DNA from: an uncultured Pelagibacteraceae bacterium
Lineage (GTDB): Bacteria > Pseudomonadota > Alphaproteobacteria > Pelagibacterales > Pelagibacteraceae
Assembly: GCA_902608065.1 (NCBI GenBank)
Contig: CACLMO010000015.1
Location: 1 to 21,098 of the forward strand
DNA length: 21,098 nt
Direction of reading: 5' to 3'
Shown piece by piece: positions 14,807 to 21,098 of this stretch; the stretch's first letter is position 1; each line of letters starts with the position of its first letter. The notes beneath the pieces were generated by a model. It was not told the origin of the DNA. It was given only the letters and a program-made list of their open reading frames with translations, and ran no database searches. The position numbers and the translations under genes were made by a program.

Positions 14807-15818
14807 TATGGATTATATAAATGCAATAGTCTTACTCTTAAATTATATATTTGTTCCGGCCTTATCCTATGGTTCTCAGCTAGCACTGGGAGCTATTTTT
14901 GTTTCTTTAATTTATGGTATTTTAAGATTTGCTTATTTTACCGCAGGCGATCTTATGTCATTTGGAACCATGTTTACGATTTTATTTACATGGTATTTTC
15001 AATCGCTAGGCATTAGCCTTGGCGTGCTTCCCACGGCACTAATCGCTATTCCATTCGGGATTATAGTTACAATTTTCTATGTACTTGTTAAGGATAAATT
15101 AGTTTTTAGTTATTATCGATTTAAAAAAAGCCCACCTGTTATGCTTGCAATGGTGAGTATTGGAACAATGTTTGTTACCCAAGCAATTGTGAGAATAATT
15201 ATTGGACCTTTTGATAGAAGATTTTTTGATGGAGAAAAATTTATTTTAAAGGCAAATGAATTTAAAGAAATGACAGGTTTAAATGAAGGGTTAACCATTA
15301 AATCAACTCAAGTAATTACTTTATTTGTCACAATTATAGTTGTGACTATTTTATTTTGGTTCTTAAATAAAACTAAAACTGGAAAAAGTATGCGTGCTTA
15401 TTCAGACAATGAAGATTTAGCATTGCTGTCTGGAATAGATCCTAAAAAAGTTGTTATGATTACTTGGGTAATAGCTGCAATTTTAGCAACAATAGGTGGA
15501 ACTTTGTACGGGTTAGACAAAAGTTTTAAACCATTTACTTATTTTAACAATATGCTTCCAATATTCGCGGCAGCAATTGTAGGAGGTATCGGAAACCCTT
15601 TTGGAGCTTTTTTAGGAGGTTATGTTATCGCTTTTTCAGAAATACTTGTGACTTATGCGTACAGAAAATTCTTTATTTATTTACTTCCAGAAAGTATAGA
15701 ACCAGACAGTTTATTACAATTATTATCAACCGACTATAAGTTTGCTGTTTCATTTTCAATTTTAGTTGTAGTTTTATTATTTAGGCCATCAGGAATCTTT
15801 AAAGGAAAAGTTTTATGA
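14799..15818 (+). CDS. livH: Liv-type ABC transporter permease LivH
   Basis: A 339-residue permease with about eight to nine helices, somewhat longer than the common 290-310. Family marks are ALSYGSQLALGAIFVSLIYGIL at the first helices, AGDLMSFG, and the EAA-like cytoplasmic loop KTGKSMRAYSDNEDLALLSGID that docks onto the ATPases. Also seen is LPIFAAAIVGGIGNPFGAFLGGYVIAFSE near the C-terminus, which is diagnostic of LivH/LivM. An extra segment of about 40 residues (roughly 100-165, including GPFDRRFFDGEKF) lies between helices and accounts for part of the length. The end overlaps the livM start as ATGA-type coupling at 15815-15818. It pairs with LivM to form the channel. Confidence 0.92.
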   Translation: MDNMDYINAIVLLLNYIFVPALSYGSQLALGAIFVSLIYGILRFAYFTAGDLMSFGTMFTILFTWYFQSLGISLGVLPTALIAIPFGIIVTIFYVLVKDKLVFSYYRFKKSPPVMLAMVSIGTMFVTQAIVRIIIGPFDRRFFDGEKFILKANEFKEMTGLNEGLTIKSTQVITLFVTIIVVTILFWFLNKTKTGKSMRAYSDNEDLALLSGIDPKKVVMITWVIAAILATIGGTLYGLDKSFKPFTYFNNMLPIFAAAIVGGIGNPFGAFLGGYVIAFSEILVTYAYRKFFIYLLPESIEPDSLLQLLSTDYKFAVSFSILVVVLLFRPSGIFKGKVL

Positions 15819-17185
15819 GACAGAACCTAGATGTAATAATTGCTTATATAATAATGCTGGGGTTGATAATTTTAGTAGGTTTTTTTCAGTCCTGGAGCAT
15901 AGCATTATCAATTTTATGTTTTTGTTTAATATCTGCTGTTATGACAATGGGAGCAAATATTCAATGGGGATATGCGGGATTAATAAATTTTGGAATTATG
16001 GGATATACAGCTCTTGGAGGATTAGCAGCTGTTTTAGTTTCAGTTCCACCTGTAAAAGAAGCGTGGCAAGCTGGAGGTTTAAATATGATTTTCAGTGCTC
16101 TTCTAATTGCTTTAATGGTATTTAGTGTTCGTTTCATAATCAAAAATTATAAAAAATCAAAAAAAAGAAACTATGGAATTGCTCTTGCTATAATAGTGGG
16201 GCTAATTCTTTTGAGATTAATATCTGGACCTGCCATTGAATCAATTGAAGCAGTTAGTCCAGCTACCACTGGTTTTTTGGGAGGAATGGGTCTACCAATC
16301 CTATTTTCTTGGATTGTTGGAGCTTTTTTTGCTGGAGCTTTAGCATATATTATAGGAAAAGTTGCCTTAGGACTTAGAGCAGATTATTTGGCTATAGCAA
16401 CACTATTAATATCAGAAATTGTAATTGCGGTAATAAAACATGAAGATTGGTTATCTCGAGGTGTTAAAAATGTAATTGGTTTAAAGAGGCCAGTTCCTTA
16501 TGAAATTGATCTTCAGGCTAAGGAGTGGTTTATTAACTTAGTTGCAAAATTTAATCAAGGCACTTTGAATCTAATTACCGATTCTTTAGAAAAAGAACAA
16601 ATGTTGAAACAGATGGTAATTGAGGGATCCACAGTATTTGTAAAATTATGTTTTGCAGGTTTATTTTCAATAGTTGTAATTATTTTATTAATCATCACTC
16701 AAAAAGCTCTTTATTCACCATGGGGAAGAATGATGAGGGCTATTAGAGATAATGAGGAAGCAGCTAATGCGATGGGGAAAAATGTTGTAAAACAACATCT
16801 CTTAATTTTTGTTCTTGGTTCAGCGATAGTTGGAATAGCAGGAGCAATGATGGTTACATACGACGGTTTATTTACTCCCGGAAGCTATAGACCAATGCGA
16901 TATACTTTTTTAATTTGGGTCATGGTAATAGTAGGCGGAAGTGGAAATAATTTTGGAGCTATTCTGGGAGGATTTGCTGTTTGGTTTTTATGGATTGAGG
17001 CAGCTCCTATAGCCTTATTCTTAATTAATTTTTTTACCAGTGGTTTAGAAGAAACTAACGCCTTTAGAGTTCATTTAATTGATAGCATTCCTTATTTTAG
17101 ATTTTTAATGATGGGAATAGGACTATTGACGATCATGCGTTATAGACCCAAAGGGATCCTGCCTGAAAAAATAAAACATATTTAA
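15815..17185 (+). CDS. livM: Liv-type ABC transporter permease LivM, enlarged
   Basis: A 456-residue permease, longer than the usual 300-420. WGYAGLINFGIMGYTALGG (residues 50-68) and LGLRADYLAIATLLISEI are standard LivM blocks, WGRMMRAIRDNEEAANAMGKNV is the EAA-type ATPase-docking loop, and VGGSGNNFGAILGGF follows. Two insertions stand out: a Lys-rich segment with added helices around residues 105-165, and a hydrophilic loop around 215-285 (beginning GLKRPVPYEIDLQAKEW) that probably faces the periplasm. These could shape interaction with a dedicated binding protein. No binding-protein gene follows; the next gene is a 67-aa tail-anchored protein. The substrate is unknown. Confidence 0.92.
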   Translation: MRQNLDVIIAYIIMLGLIILVGFFQSWSIALSILCFCLISAVMTMGANIQWGYAGLINFGIMGYTALGGLAAVLVSVPPVKEAWQAGGLNMIFSALLIALMVFSVRFIIKNYKKSKKRNYGIALAIIVGLILLRLISGPAIESIEAVSPATTGFLGGMGLPILFSWIVGAFFAGALAYIIGKVALGLRADYLAIATLLISEIVIAVIKHEDWLSRGVKNVIGLKRPVPYEIDLQAKEWFINLVAKFNQGTLNLITDSLEKEQMLKQMVIEGSTVFVKLCFAGLFSIVVIILLIITQKALYSPWGRMMRAIRDNEEAANAMGKNVVKQHLLIFVLGSAIVGIAGAMMVTYDGLFTPGSYRPMRYTFLIWVMVIVGGSGNNFGAILGGFAVWFLWIEAAPIALFLINFFTSGLEETNAFRVHLIDSIPYFRFLMMGIGLLTIMRYRPKGILPEKIKHI

Positions 17186-17267
17186 TTTGATCAAAATGCG
17201 GTTTTAAGACCCAAATTGAACATTCTTGTAATGAAAGTTTAATTTTAATGTGATCAAATTGTGAATT
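17186..17267 (+). promoter_or_regulatory. Spacer with repeated GAYC-AAATT-like motifs (candidate operator region)
   Basis: The 82-bp gap after livM holds three related words: TTTGATCAAA (17186-17195, a perfect palindrome), GACCCAAATTGAAC (17208-17221) and TGATCAAATTGTG (17251-17263). Similar words recur beside the regulator at 18554-18567 and, inverted, at 18612-18628. The likeness may mark sites for the 338-aa regulator, but AT-rich DNA makes AAATT common. Confidence 0.35.
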
Positions 17268-17471
17268 ATGGGGATAAGAGGGGAGAAGCTTTCAGAAGAA
17301 AATGAAGATTTAAACAACATTTTTGATGGAAGAACTGAACAGAGAATAAATCTAAATGACCTTTTGAAAAGGGCTAAAGATCAAGCAAAAGAAGATAAGA
17401 AGATAAATTATCTAATTATTTCAGGTGTAGCCGCAATTGCTGCTGTCGTATTGCTAATATTAAGCTTTTAG
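17268..17471 (+). CDS. Small tail-anchored membrane protein, unknown function
   Basis: A 67-residue product with a charged, helical N-terminal half (SEENEDLNNIFDGRTEQRIN, then LLKRAKDQAKEDKK) and a single hydrophobic helix at the extreme C-terminus (YLIISGVAAIAAVVLLILSF, residues about 48-67). This is a tail-anchored layout with the soluble part probably in the cytoplasm. Clear amphipathic, coding-like composition and lack of a competing frame support it being real. The ATG at 17268 has no good ribosome site; a GAGGGGAG stretch lies just after it but leads to no in-frame start. It follows livM by 82 bp and converges on the regulator gene. I do not recognise a family. Confidence 0.7.
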   Translation: MGIRGEKLSEENEDLNNIFDGRTEQRINLNDLLKRAKDQAKEDKKINYLIISGVAAIAAVVLLILSF

Positions 17472-17482
17472 AATTATTTAAC

Positions 17483-18499
17483 TTAGATTTTTTTTCTTAT
17501 CATAGCGTTGATAATAATAGATAAGTATTCGCTAAAGGTAGAAATTGTAAATACTACATTTTCTTTAGTAATAATATTTTTTGTTCTCCCTGCCGTTATA
17601 TTGTTTACAGCATATCTTTTCGTTTTTTGATCTCGTATTAACAAACCTAGTTTTACGAGTTTTTCTATTTTTCTTATACATGTAGCTCGAGATATTCCTG
17701 TTATTTCGGAAATTGAACTAGCATTGATAGTACTATCGTGACTAAGAGATTTATTTTCATGATCTTTTCCTACAATTTTATATATATTATCTAAACCTAA
17801 AGCTTTTATATTTTTACTTTTTTCCTCATACCCCAAAGTTGGTATAAGCGCTTGCATAGAGATAAATAAAAGATCAATATCTTTAATTTTAGTTTGCCAC
17901 ATATGCAACCATTTTAATTGGCAAGTTAAATAATGATAAAAATAAAAAGAAAATTCTGATTTAATTTCATCTTCAACCGCTTTTTTATCTAAGTTTATGT
18001 TTAGATATTTAGCTAAATCAGAAACAAATTTTGCAATTACATATATATCACTATTAGCTATCTTTAAAAAATGACTTTCTCGTTTTTCTGTAAGATTCCA
18101 GTAATATTCTTTGTTTTTATCAATAGATAAATATTCTAAATCAATAAGTTTTTTTATTTTTCTTCTCACAGTTTCTTTTGGAATTCCAGTTGAATTTACA
18201 ATTGAAACAATTTTGTGTCTGGGAGATTCAATTAGTTTTAAATTGCTAATAAAATTTTTTAAAGACACTTCGTGGTCTAGTTTTCTTTCTCTTTTTCTAA
18301 CTATTGCCAAATGTATTTGACGGACATAAGTTAAAATTATGGAAGATGTTTCAATACTTTTATGAATTTTATATCTTGTGCTAAAAAATGAACTTTGCAT
18401 TTCATAAAAACCTTTCATGACAGGTGAAAAATACTCGTACAGAAGATCAGATATTTGTTCTGGCGTAATTTCTTCTTTTTTTAGCTTTGCTAATGGCAT
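17483..18499 (-). CDS. Putative transcriptional regulator with two winged-helix units (internal duplication)
   Basis: A 338-residue protein that appears to be two copies of one unit. Residues about 97-137 hold a winged helix-turn-helix (VNSTGIPKETVRRKIKKLID, then a wing ending YYWNLT). Residues about 261-299 hold a second (ITGISRATCIRKIEKLVKLG, wing ending RYAVNN). The TGI turns sit 163 residues apart. Each is preceded by an aromatic-rich helical stretch (residues 21-61 and 184-223, also about 163 apart) and followed by a hydrophobic helix (about 152-168 and 315-333). The recognition-helix pattern resembles MarR/IclR-type winged helices, but I know no named family with this double layout. It is divergent from ccmD with a 166-bp spacer and converges on the 67-aa gene. 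Likely DNA binding; targets are unknown. Confidence 0.7.
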   Translation of the reverse strand: MPLAKLKKEEITPEQISDLLYEYFSPVMKGFYEMQSSFFSTRYKIHKSIETSSIILTYVRQIHLAIVRKRERKLDHEVSLKNFISNLKLIESPRHKIVSIVNSTGIPKETVRRKIKKLIDLEYLSIDKNKEYYWNLTEKRESHFLKIANSDIYVIAKFVSDLAKYLNINLDKKAVEDEIKSEFSFYFYHYLTCQLKWLHMWQTKIKDIDLLFISMQALIPTLGYEEKSKNIKALGLDNIYKIVGKDHENKSLSHDSTINASSISEITGISRATCIRKIEKLVKLGLLIRDQKTKRYAVNNITAGRTKNIITKENVVFTISTFSEYLSIIINAMIRKKI

Positions 18500-18553
18500 G
18501 TTATTTTAATAATCTGTTTTTTTATGTGACTTATAGTCCATATTGGGTTTTAA

Positions 18554-18628
18554 TTGACCAAATTAAGTGATGGAAGTCAAATTTAATCTAAAACTAAATT
18601 AACAAGTAATCTTGGGTCAATTTTGTCC
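18554..18628. promoter_or_regulatory. Inverted pair of TTGACC(C)AA words between the regulator and ccmD
   Basis: TTGACCAAATTAAG at 18554-18567 and the reverse-strand form of TTGACCCAA at 18612-18620 (written TTGGGTCAA on the plus strand) lie in inverted orientation in the 166-bp divergent spacer. A possible plus-strand promoter for ccmD overlaps the second copy: TTGGGT (18612-18617), 17 bases, TTTAAT (18635-18640). This placement would suit autoregulation or control of ccmD. It is a pattern-based guess. Confidence 0.35.
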
Positions 18629-18665
18629 TTGTATTTTAATAAAATCTTTAGGATAGTAATTTGTA

Positions 18666-18890
18666 ATGAATTTAGAATTTTTTTTATTAGAAGGATATGG
18701 ATACTTTGTTTGGCCTTCGTTTTTGTTTACGTTTATTATATGTTTTGTTTTTTATTTAAAAACTAAAAAAGAACTTATTAAACAAGAAAAATTATTTTTA
18801 AAGGAATTTAAAGTCTTACAAACTAAAAAAATCAAAATTATAAAAACACATAAAGAAAAAAGACGAGCTTTATCTATTAGCTCAATATAA
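18666..18890 (+). CDS. ccmD: Heme exporter small subunit CcmD
   Basis: A 74-residue single-helix membrane protein matching CcmD, which helps release holo-CcmE from the CcmABC complex in System I cytochrome c maturation. The N-terminal GYGYFVWPSF (residues about 10-19) is the typical CcmD GGYxxYVWxSY-like motif at the start of the membrane helix (to about residue 32). The helix is followed by a long Lys-rich cytoplasmic tail, which makes it a little longer than common CcmD proteins. CcmD is poorly conserved, so the call leans on that motif and on ccmE following 26 bases later. The ATG at 18666 places the motif at the expected distance from the N-terminus. Confidence 0.8.
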   Translation: MNLEFFLLEGYGYFVWPSFLFTFIICFVFYLKTKKELIKQEKLFLKEFKVLQTKKIKIIKTHKEKRRALSISSI

Positions 18891-18916
18891 ACAATTAAAC
18901 TACAAAAGCATTCTAA

Positions 18917-19345
18917 ATGTTAAGTAAAAAAGCTAAATCAAGAATTTTCTTTTTACTTTTTATTTTAATTATTGCATCGTCACTTGTTTTTTTTGTCTTA
19001 AAGTCATTAGAAGATAATTTAGTTTATTTTTTATCCCCCAGTGATATTCATAATAAATCCCATATTTCTTTTGAAAAAAAAATTCGAATTGGAGGATTGG
19101 TAAAAAAAAATTCAATAAAAAAAAATGAAACAACTGTAAATTTTATTATTACAGATTTGAAAAATGAAATTTTTGTTTCATATCAAGGTTTAGTTCCAAA
19201 TTTATTTGCTGAAGGTAAAGGCGTTGTTGCCGAAGGAAGACTAAAAGATAAAAAATATTTTTTAGCCGACACAATTTTAGCTAAACATGATGAAAATTAT
19301 ATGCCACCAGAAGTCAGTAAAGCCCTAGACAAAGCTAACTATTAG
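18917..19345 (+). CDS. ccmE: Cytochrome c maturation heme chaperone CcmE
   Basis: CcmE binds heme covalently on the periplasmic side and passes it to the CcmF/CcmH ligase. The product is 142 residues. A signal-anchor helix lies at about residues 9-30, followed by the OB-fold beta barrel: [48 protein letters not shown]. Then comes the heme-binding site H124 with Y128 in [12 protein letters not shown]; the four-residue His-Tyr spacing equals the E. coli H130/Y134 site. It sits between ccmD and ccmC on the plus strand, 16 bp before ccmC. The start has no strong ribosome site. Confidence 0.95.
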   Translation: MLSKKAKSRIFFLLFILIIASSLVFFVLKSLEDNLVYFLSPSDIHNKSHISFEKKIRIGGLVKKNSIKKNETTVNFIITDLKNEIFVSYQGLVPNLFAEGKGVVAEGRLKDKKYFLADTILAKHDENYMPPEVSKALDKANY

Positions 19346-19361
19346 GTAATATAAAAGCATA

Positions 19362-20075
19362 ATGTTTAAAAATCTTATTCCTAGCAAAATACTATTGTTG
19401 ACAAATAAGATAATTAATAATTTACTTATTTTTCTTGTTATAGTTTTAATTGTTGGCCTTGTATACTCACTACTAATTTCACCACCAGATTATATCCAAG
19501 GAGAATCCGTAAGAATTATGTATGTGCATGTTCCGTCATCTTTTATTGCACTTGGATGTTTCGGATTCATAGGATTGGCTTCCATGTGTAATTTATTTTT
19601 TAAAATTAAATTCATGCCATTGTTAGCAAAGAGTTTAGCTCCGATTGGTTGCATATTTTCATTGGTTTCAATTGTGACAGGTTCTTTCTGGGGAAAACCT
19701 ACCTGGGGTGCATGGTGGGTTTGGGACGCAAGATTGGCATCTATGGTAATTTTATTTTTTTTTTATGTTGCGTACATTTTTACGTGGAGGCATATAGTTA
19801 GTTATGAAAAGGCGAGCAAAATAACATCATTAATAGGAATTGTTGGTTCATTTAATTTACCAGTTGTAAAATATTCAGTTGATTGGTGGAACACACTTCA
19901 CCAACCATCAAGTATAACTCTTACTTCGGCGCCTACCATTCATTATACAATGCTCATTCCATTGATAATAATGTTTTTTGGAATGATAATTTATTCACTA
20001 ATAATTTTTTTAATGAGATTTAAAATTGAAGTAATGAAGTTAAAAATAGAAAAGAAAAAAAATTACAAAAGCTAA
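19362..20075 (+). CDS. ccmC: Heme exporter permease CcmC
   Basis: A 237-residue, six-helix inner-membrane protein that loads heme onto CcmE. The periplasmic tryptophan-rich motif WGAWWVWDARL (residues 115-125) is present, as are the two heme-ligand histidines: H56 in MYVHVPSS and H180 in TLHQPSS, each four residues earlier than E. coli H60/H184. Hydrophobic helices start near residues 20, 60, 95, 127, 155 and 198. A Lys-rich cytoplasmic tail ends the protein. It is the last plus-strand ccm gene and converges on ccmH with 8 bp between stops. The usual ccmA and ccmB partners are not in the window. Confidence 0.96.
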   Translation: MFKNLIPSKILLLTNKIINNLLIFLVIVLIVGLVYSLLISPPDYIQGESVRIMYVHVPSSFIALGCFGFIGLASMCNLFFKIKFMPLLAKSLAPIGCIFSLVSIVTGSFWGKPTWGAWWVWDARLASMVILFFFYVAYIFTWRHIVSYEKASKITSLIGIVGSFNLPVVKYSVDWWNTLHQPSSITLTSAPTIHYTMLIPLIIMFFGMIIYSLIIFLMRFKIEVMKLKIEKKKNYKS

Positions 20076-20083
20076 GTATATTA

Positions 20084-20491
20084 CTAAATTTTTTTAGATT
20101 TTCTATTATGATAAAAAACAATAAAAATTCCAACCAAAAGAAATATAAATGGTAAAAACCAAAGCAACATTGTATTTTTTTTAAGACGCGGTTGTAGAAG
20201 TATAAAGTCACCATATCTATCAGTTAAAAATTTATATATCTCTTCATCCTTTTTTCCATTTTTAATTTGTTTTCTAATTAAAATACGCAAATCTTTAGCG
20301 AGTGAAGCATTCGATTCATCAATTGATTGATTTTGACAAACTACACATCTTATATTTTTTGAAATACTTCGAGCTCTTATTTCTTGCCTTTTATCTTTTA
20401 AAATCTCATCTGGCTCTACTGCATTGAGATTGTTTGAAAAAAATTGAAACAATAATGTATATATAACTATAACAACAATATTTTTTGTCAT
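20084..20491 (-). CDS. ccmH: Cytochrome c maturation thiol oxidoreductase CcmH (CycL type)
   Basis: A 135-residue periplasmic, membrane-anchored protein that reduces apocytochrome c cysteines before heme attachment. A signal peptide covers about residues 1-24 (cleavage near NLNA), the RCVVCQNQS motif gives the redox pair C49/C52 (LRCxxCQ class), and LTDRYGDFILLQPRL precedes a single C-terminal helix (about residues 107-127). It lacks the TPR domain of the fused E. coli CcmH, so a separate CcmI-type protein would be expected elsewhere. Its ATG overlaps the ccmG stop by four bases. Confidence 0.95.
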   Translation of the reverse strand: MTKNIVVIVIYTLLFQFFSNNLNAVEPDEILKDKRQEIRARSISKNIRCVVCQNQSIDESNASLAKDLRILIRKQIKNGKKDEEIYKFLTDRYGDFILLQPRLKKNTMLLWFLPFIFLLVGIFIVFYHNRKSKKI

Positions 20492-21021
20492 TTTTCTATT
20501 TTTTTTACTAAAGAGTTAATTTTTTTATAAACTTTTTCTGTGATCTGGCCAACATGACGATATTTAATAATTCCTTTTGAATTAACAATAAATGTTTCTG
20601 GAATTCCATATACGCCCCAATCAATTGCTATTTTTCCATTTTGATCTATAGGAATATCTGAATATGGATTTCCTAAGTTTTTCAGCCATTCAATTGAGTT
20701 TTTTAAATTATCTTTATAATTTATTCCAATTACTCTTATTTTTTTTTCATTTGAAAATTTTTTAATATAAACATGTTCATCGCGACAAGGTTTACACCAT
20801 GATGCAAAAAAATTTACTAATACTAACTCATTTCCGAATTCTTTAGACGAAACAAAATTTTCATTTTTTAAAAGTGATTCTGTTTCGAATTTAGGAACAC
20901 TTTTATCTAATAGATTTGATTTTAGTTCTGATGGATTTCTTTCAATTGTCAAAAGATAAAAGAAAGTTAATAGAATAAATGAAAAAATTATAAAGGGAAT
21001 TATTGATAAGTGTTTTTTCAT
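20488..21021 (-). CDS. ccmG: Thiol:disulfide interchange protein CcmG/DsbE
   Basis: A 177-residue membrane-tethered periplasmic thioredoxin that keeps CcmH and apocytochrome c reduced. An N-terminal anchor helix is at about residues 5-25. The thioredoxin core has FFASWCKPCRDEH with C76/C79, the CcmG-specific GVYGIPETFIV loop with its cis-Pro, and KYRHVGQIT near the end. The acidic residue after the active site (RDEH) is typical of CcmG. The start overlaps the ccmF stop (ATGA, 21018-21021), and its end overlaps ccmH, showing a ccmF-ccmG-ccmH operon. Confidence 0.96.
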   Translation of the reverse strand: MKKHLSIIPFIIFSFILLTFFYLLTIERNPSELKSNLLDKSVPKFETESLLKNENFVSSKEFGNELVLVNFFASWCKPCRDEHVYIKKFSNEKKIRVIGINYKDNLKNSIEWLKNLGNPYSDIPIDQNGKIAIDWGVYGIPETFIVNSKGIIKYRHVGQITEKVYKKINSLVKKIEK

Positions 21022-21098
21022 TTAGATAAAATTTTTATTTTTTTTAAATTATTTTTTATTGAGACAGTTCCGCCTATAAATATGATTAAAGCGCCAAT
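21018..21098 (-). CDS. ccmF: C-terminal end of CcmF (heme lyase subunit), partial
   Basis: The minus strand from the window edge reads 26 codons in frame, IGALIIFIGGTVSIKNNLKK and a short Lys/Ile-rich tail, ending at TGA 21018-21020, which overlaps the ccmG start. The short helix with IGG(T)VS followed by basic residues matches the last transmembrane segment of CcmF (WIGALIMALGGxLSLSDRR-like). Gene order ccmF-ccmG-ccmH supports the call. Most of the gene lies beyond the window. Confidence 0.75.
   Translation of the reverse strand: MGALIIFIGGTVSIKNNLKKIKILSK

Noticed and set aside
13226..14886. Minus-strand frames within livG, livF and livH
   Set aside because: All overlap strongly supported ABC transporter genes and encode no known motif.
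17186..17195. TTTGATCAAA palindrome as a livM terminator
   Set aside because: The stem is only five pairs with one G-C pair each side of the axis and no T-run follows; an operator-like site is more plausible.
20084..20097. CTAAA-TTTT-TTTAG as a shared terminator for ccmC and ccmH
   Set aside because: The five-pair stem is too weak and overlaps the ccmH stop; likely chance in AT-rich sequence.
1..21098. tRNA, rRNA, CRISPR, insertion sequence, toxin-antitoxin or phage genes
   Set aside because: No cloverleaf-like GC-rich segment, regular repeat array, transposase motif or terminal inverted repeat was seen, and nearly all sequence is accounted for by ordinary genes.

Overview
The window is a gene-dense, very AT-rich bacterial segment. 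Standard code 11 applies: TGG is Trp and TGA terminates several genes. Intergenic gaps are short (largest about 228 bp), with many ATGA-type overlaps and several tail-to-tail gene pairs with 0-1 bp between stops. Together with RodA/bactofilin, tripartite tricarboxylate (Tct) transport, a Liv-type ABC importer and System I cytochrome c maturation, this suggests a streamlined marine alphaproteobacterium of the SAR11/Pelagibacterales type. That placement is inference from style and gene content; there is no rRNA or other phylogenetic marker. I saw no tRNA, rRNA, CRISPR, insertion sequence or phage gene, and no gap over 300 bp without a gene.

Layout. (1) 1-1327: the C-terminal part of RodA, then a bactofilin; a cell-shape pair. 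(2) 1377-4298 (+): a DadA-like FAD oxidoreductase, an EamA exporter, methionine sulfoxide reductase MsrB and a rhodanese. (3) 4299-6787: a Prx5-type peroxiredoxin (-), an ETHE1-type persulfide dioxygenase (+), then a glutaredoxin/ATP-grasp pair (-). With msrB and the rhodanese this makes a thiol, persulfide and peroxide handling island. (4) 6816-9982 (+): a possible small membrane ORF with a frame break, then tctC-tctB-tctA. A hairpin sits on the tctC stop codon. (5) 9983-12522 (-): a compact five-gene run of an AbrB-type permease, a 98-aa alpha/beta protein, a four-helix membrane protein, an NTF2-like protein and an exported thioredoxin-like protein. (6) 12529-17185 (+): a ProC-like reductase followed by livG-livF-livH-livM with no substrate-binding protein, then a 67-aa tail-anchored protein. 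(7) 17483-18499 (-): a regulator that looks like an internal duplication carrying two winged-helix DNA-binding units. (8) 18666-21098: ccmD-ccmE-ccmC (+) converging on ccmF-ccmG-ccmH (-, ccmF partial). No ccmA or ccmB is present.

How the parts may work together. The Tct system imports a carboxylate-type solute using a periplasmic capture protein. The Liv ABC system probably imports amino acids or a related solute, with the ProC-like enzyme co-transcribed. The redox island would repair oxidised methionine and clear peroxide and sulfane sulfur. The Ccm proteins deliver heme to apocytochromes c outside the cytoplasmic membrane, with CcmG/CcmH reducing the CxxCH cysteines.

The least explained elements are the double winged-helix regulator with repeated GAYC-AAATT-type motifs beside it, the ATP-grasp/glutaredoxin pair with an extra CPAC motif, the small broken or frameshifted membrane ORF before tctC, and the five-gene minus-strand run. 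None is proven to be a new system from sequence alone.
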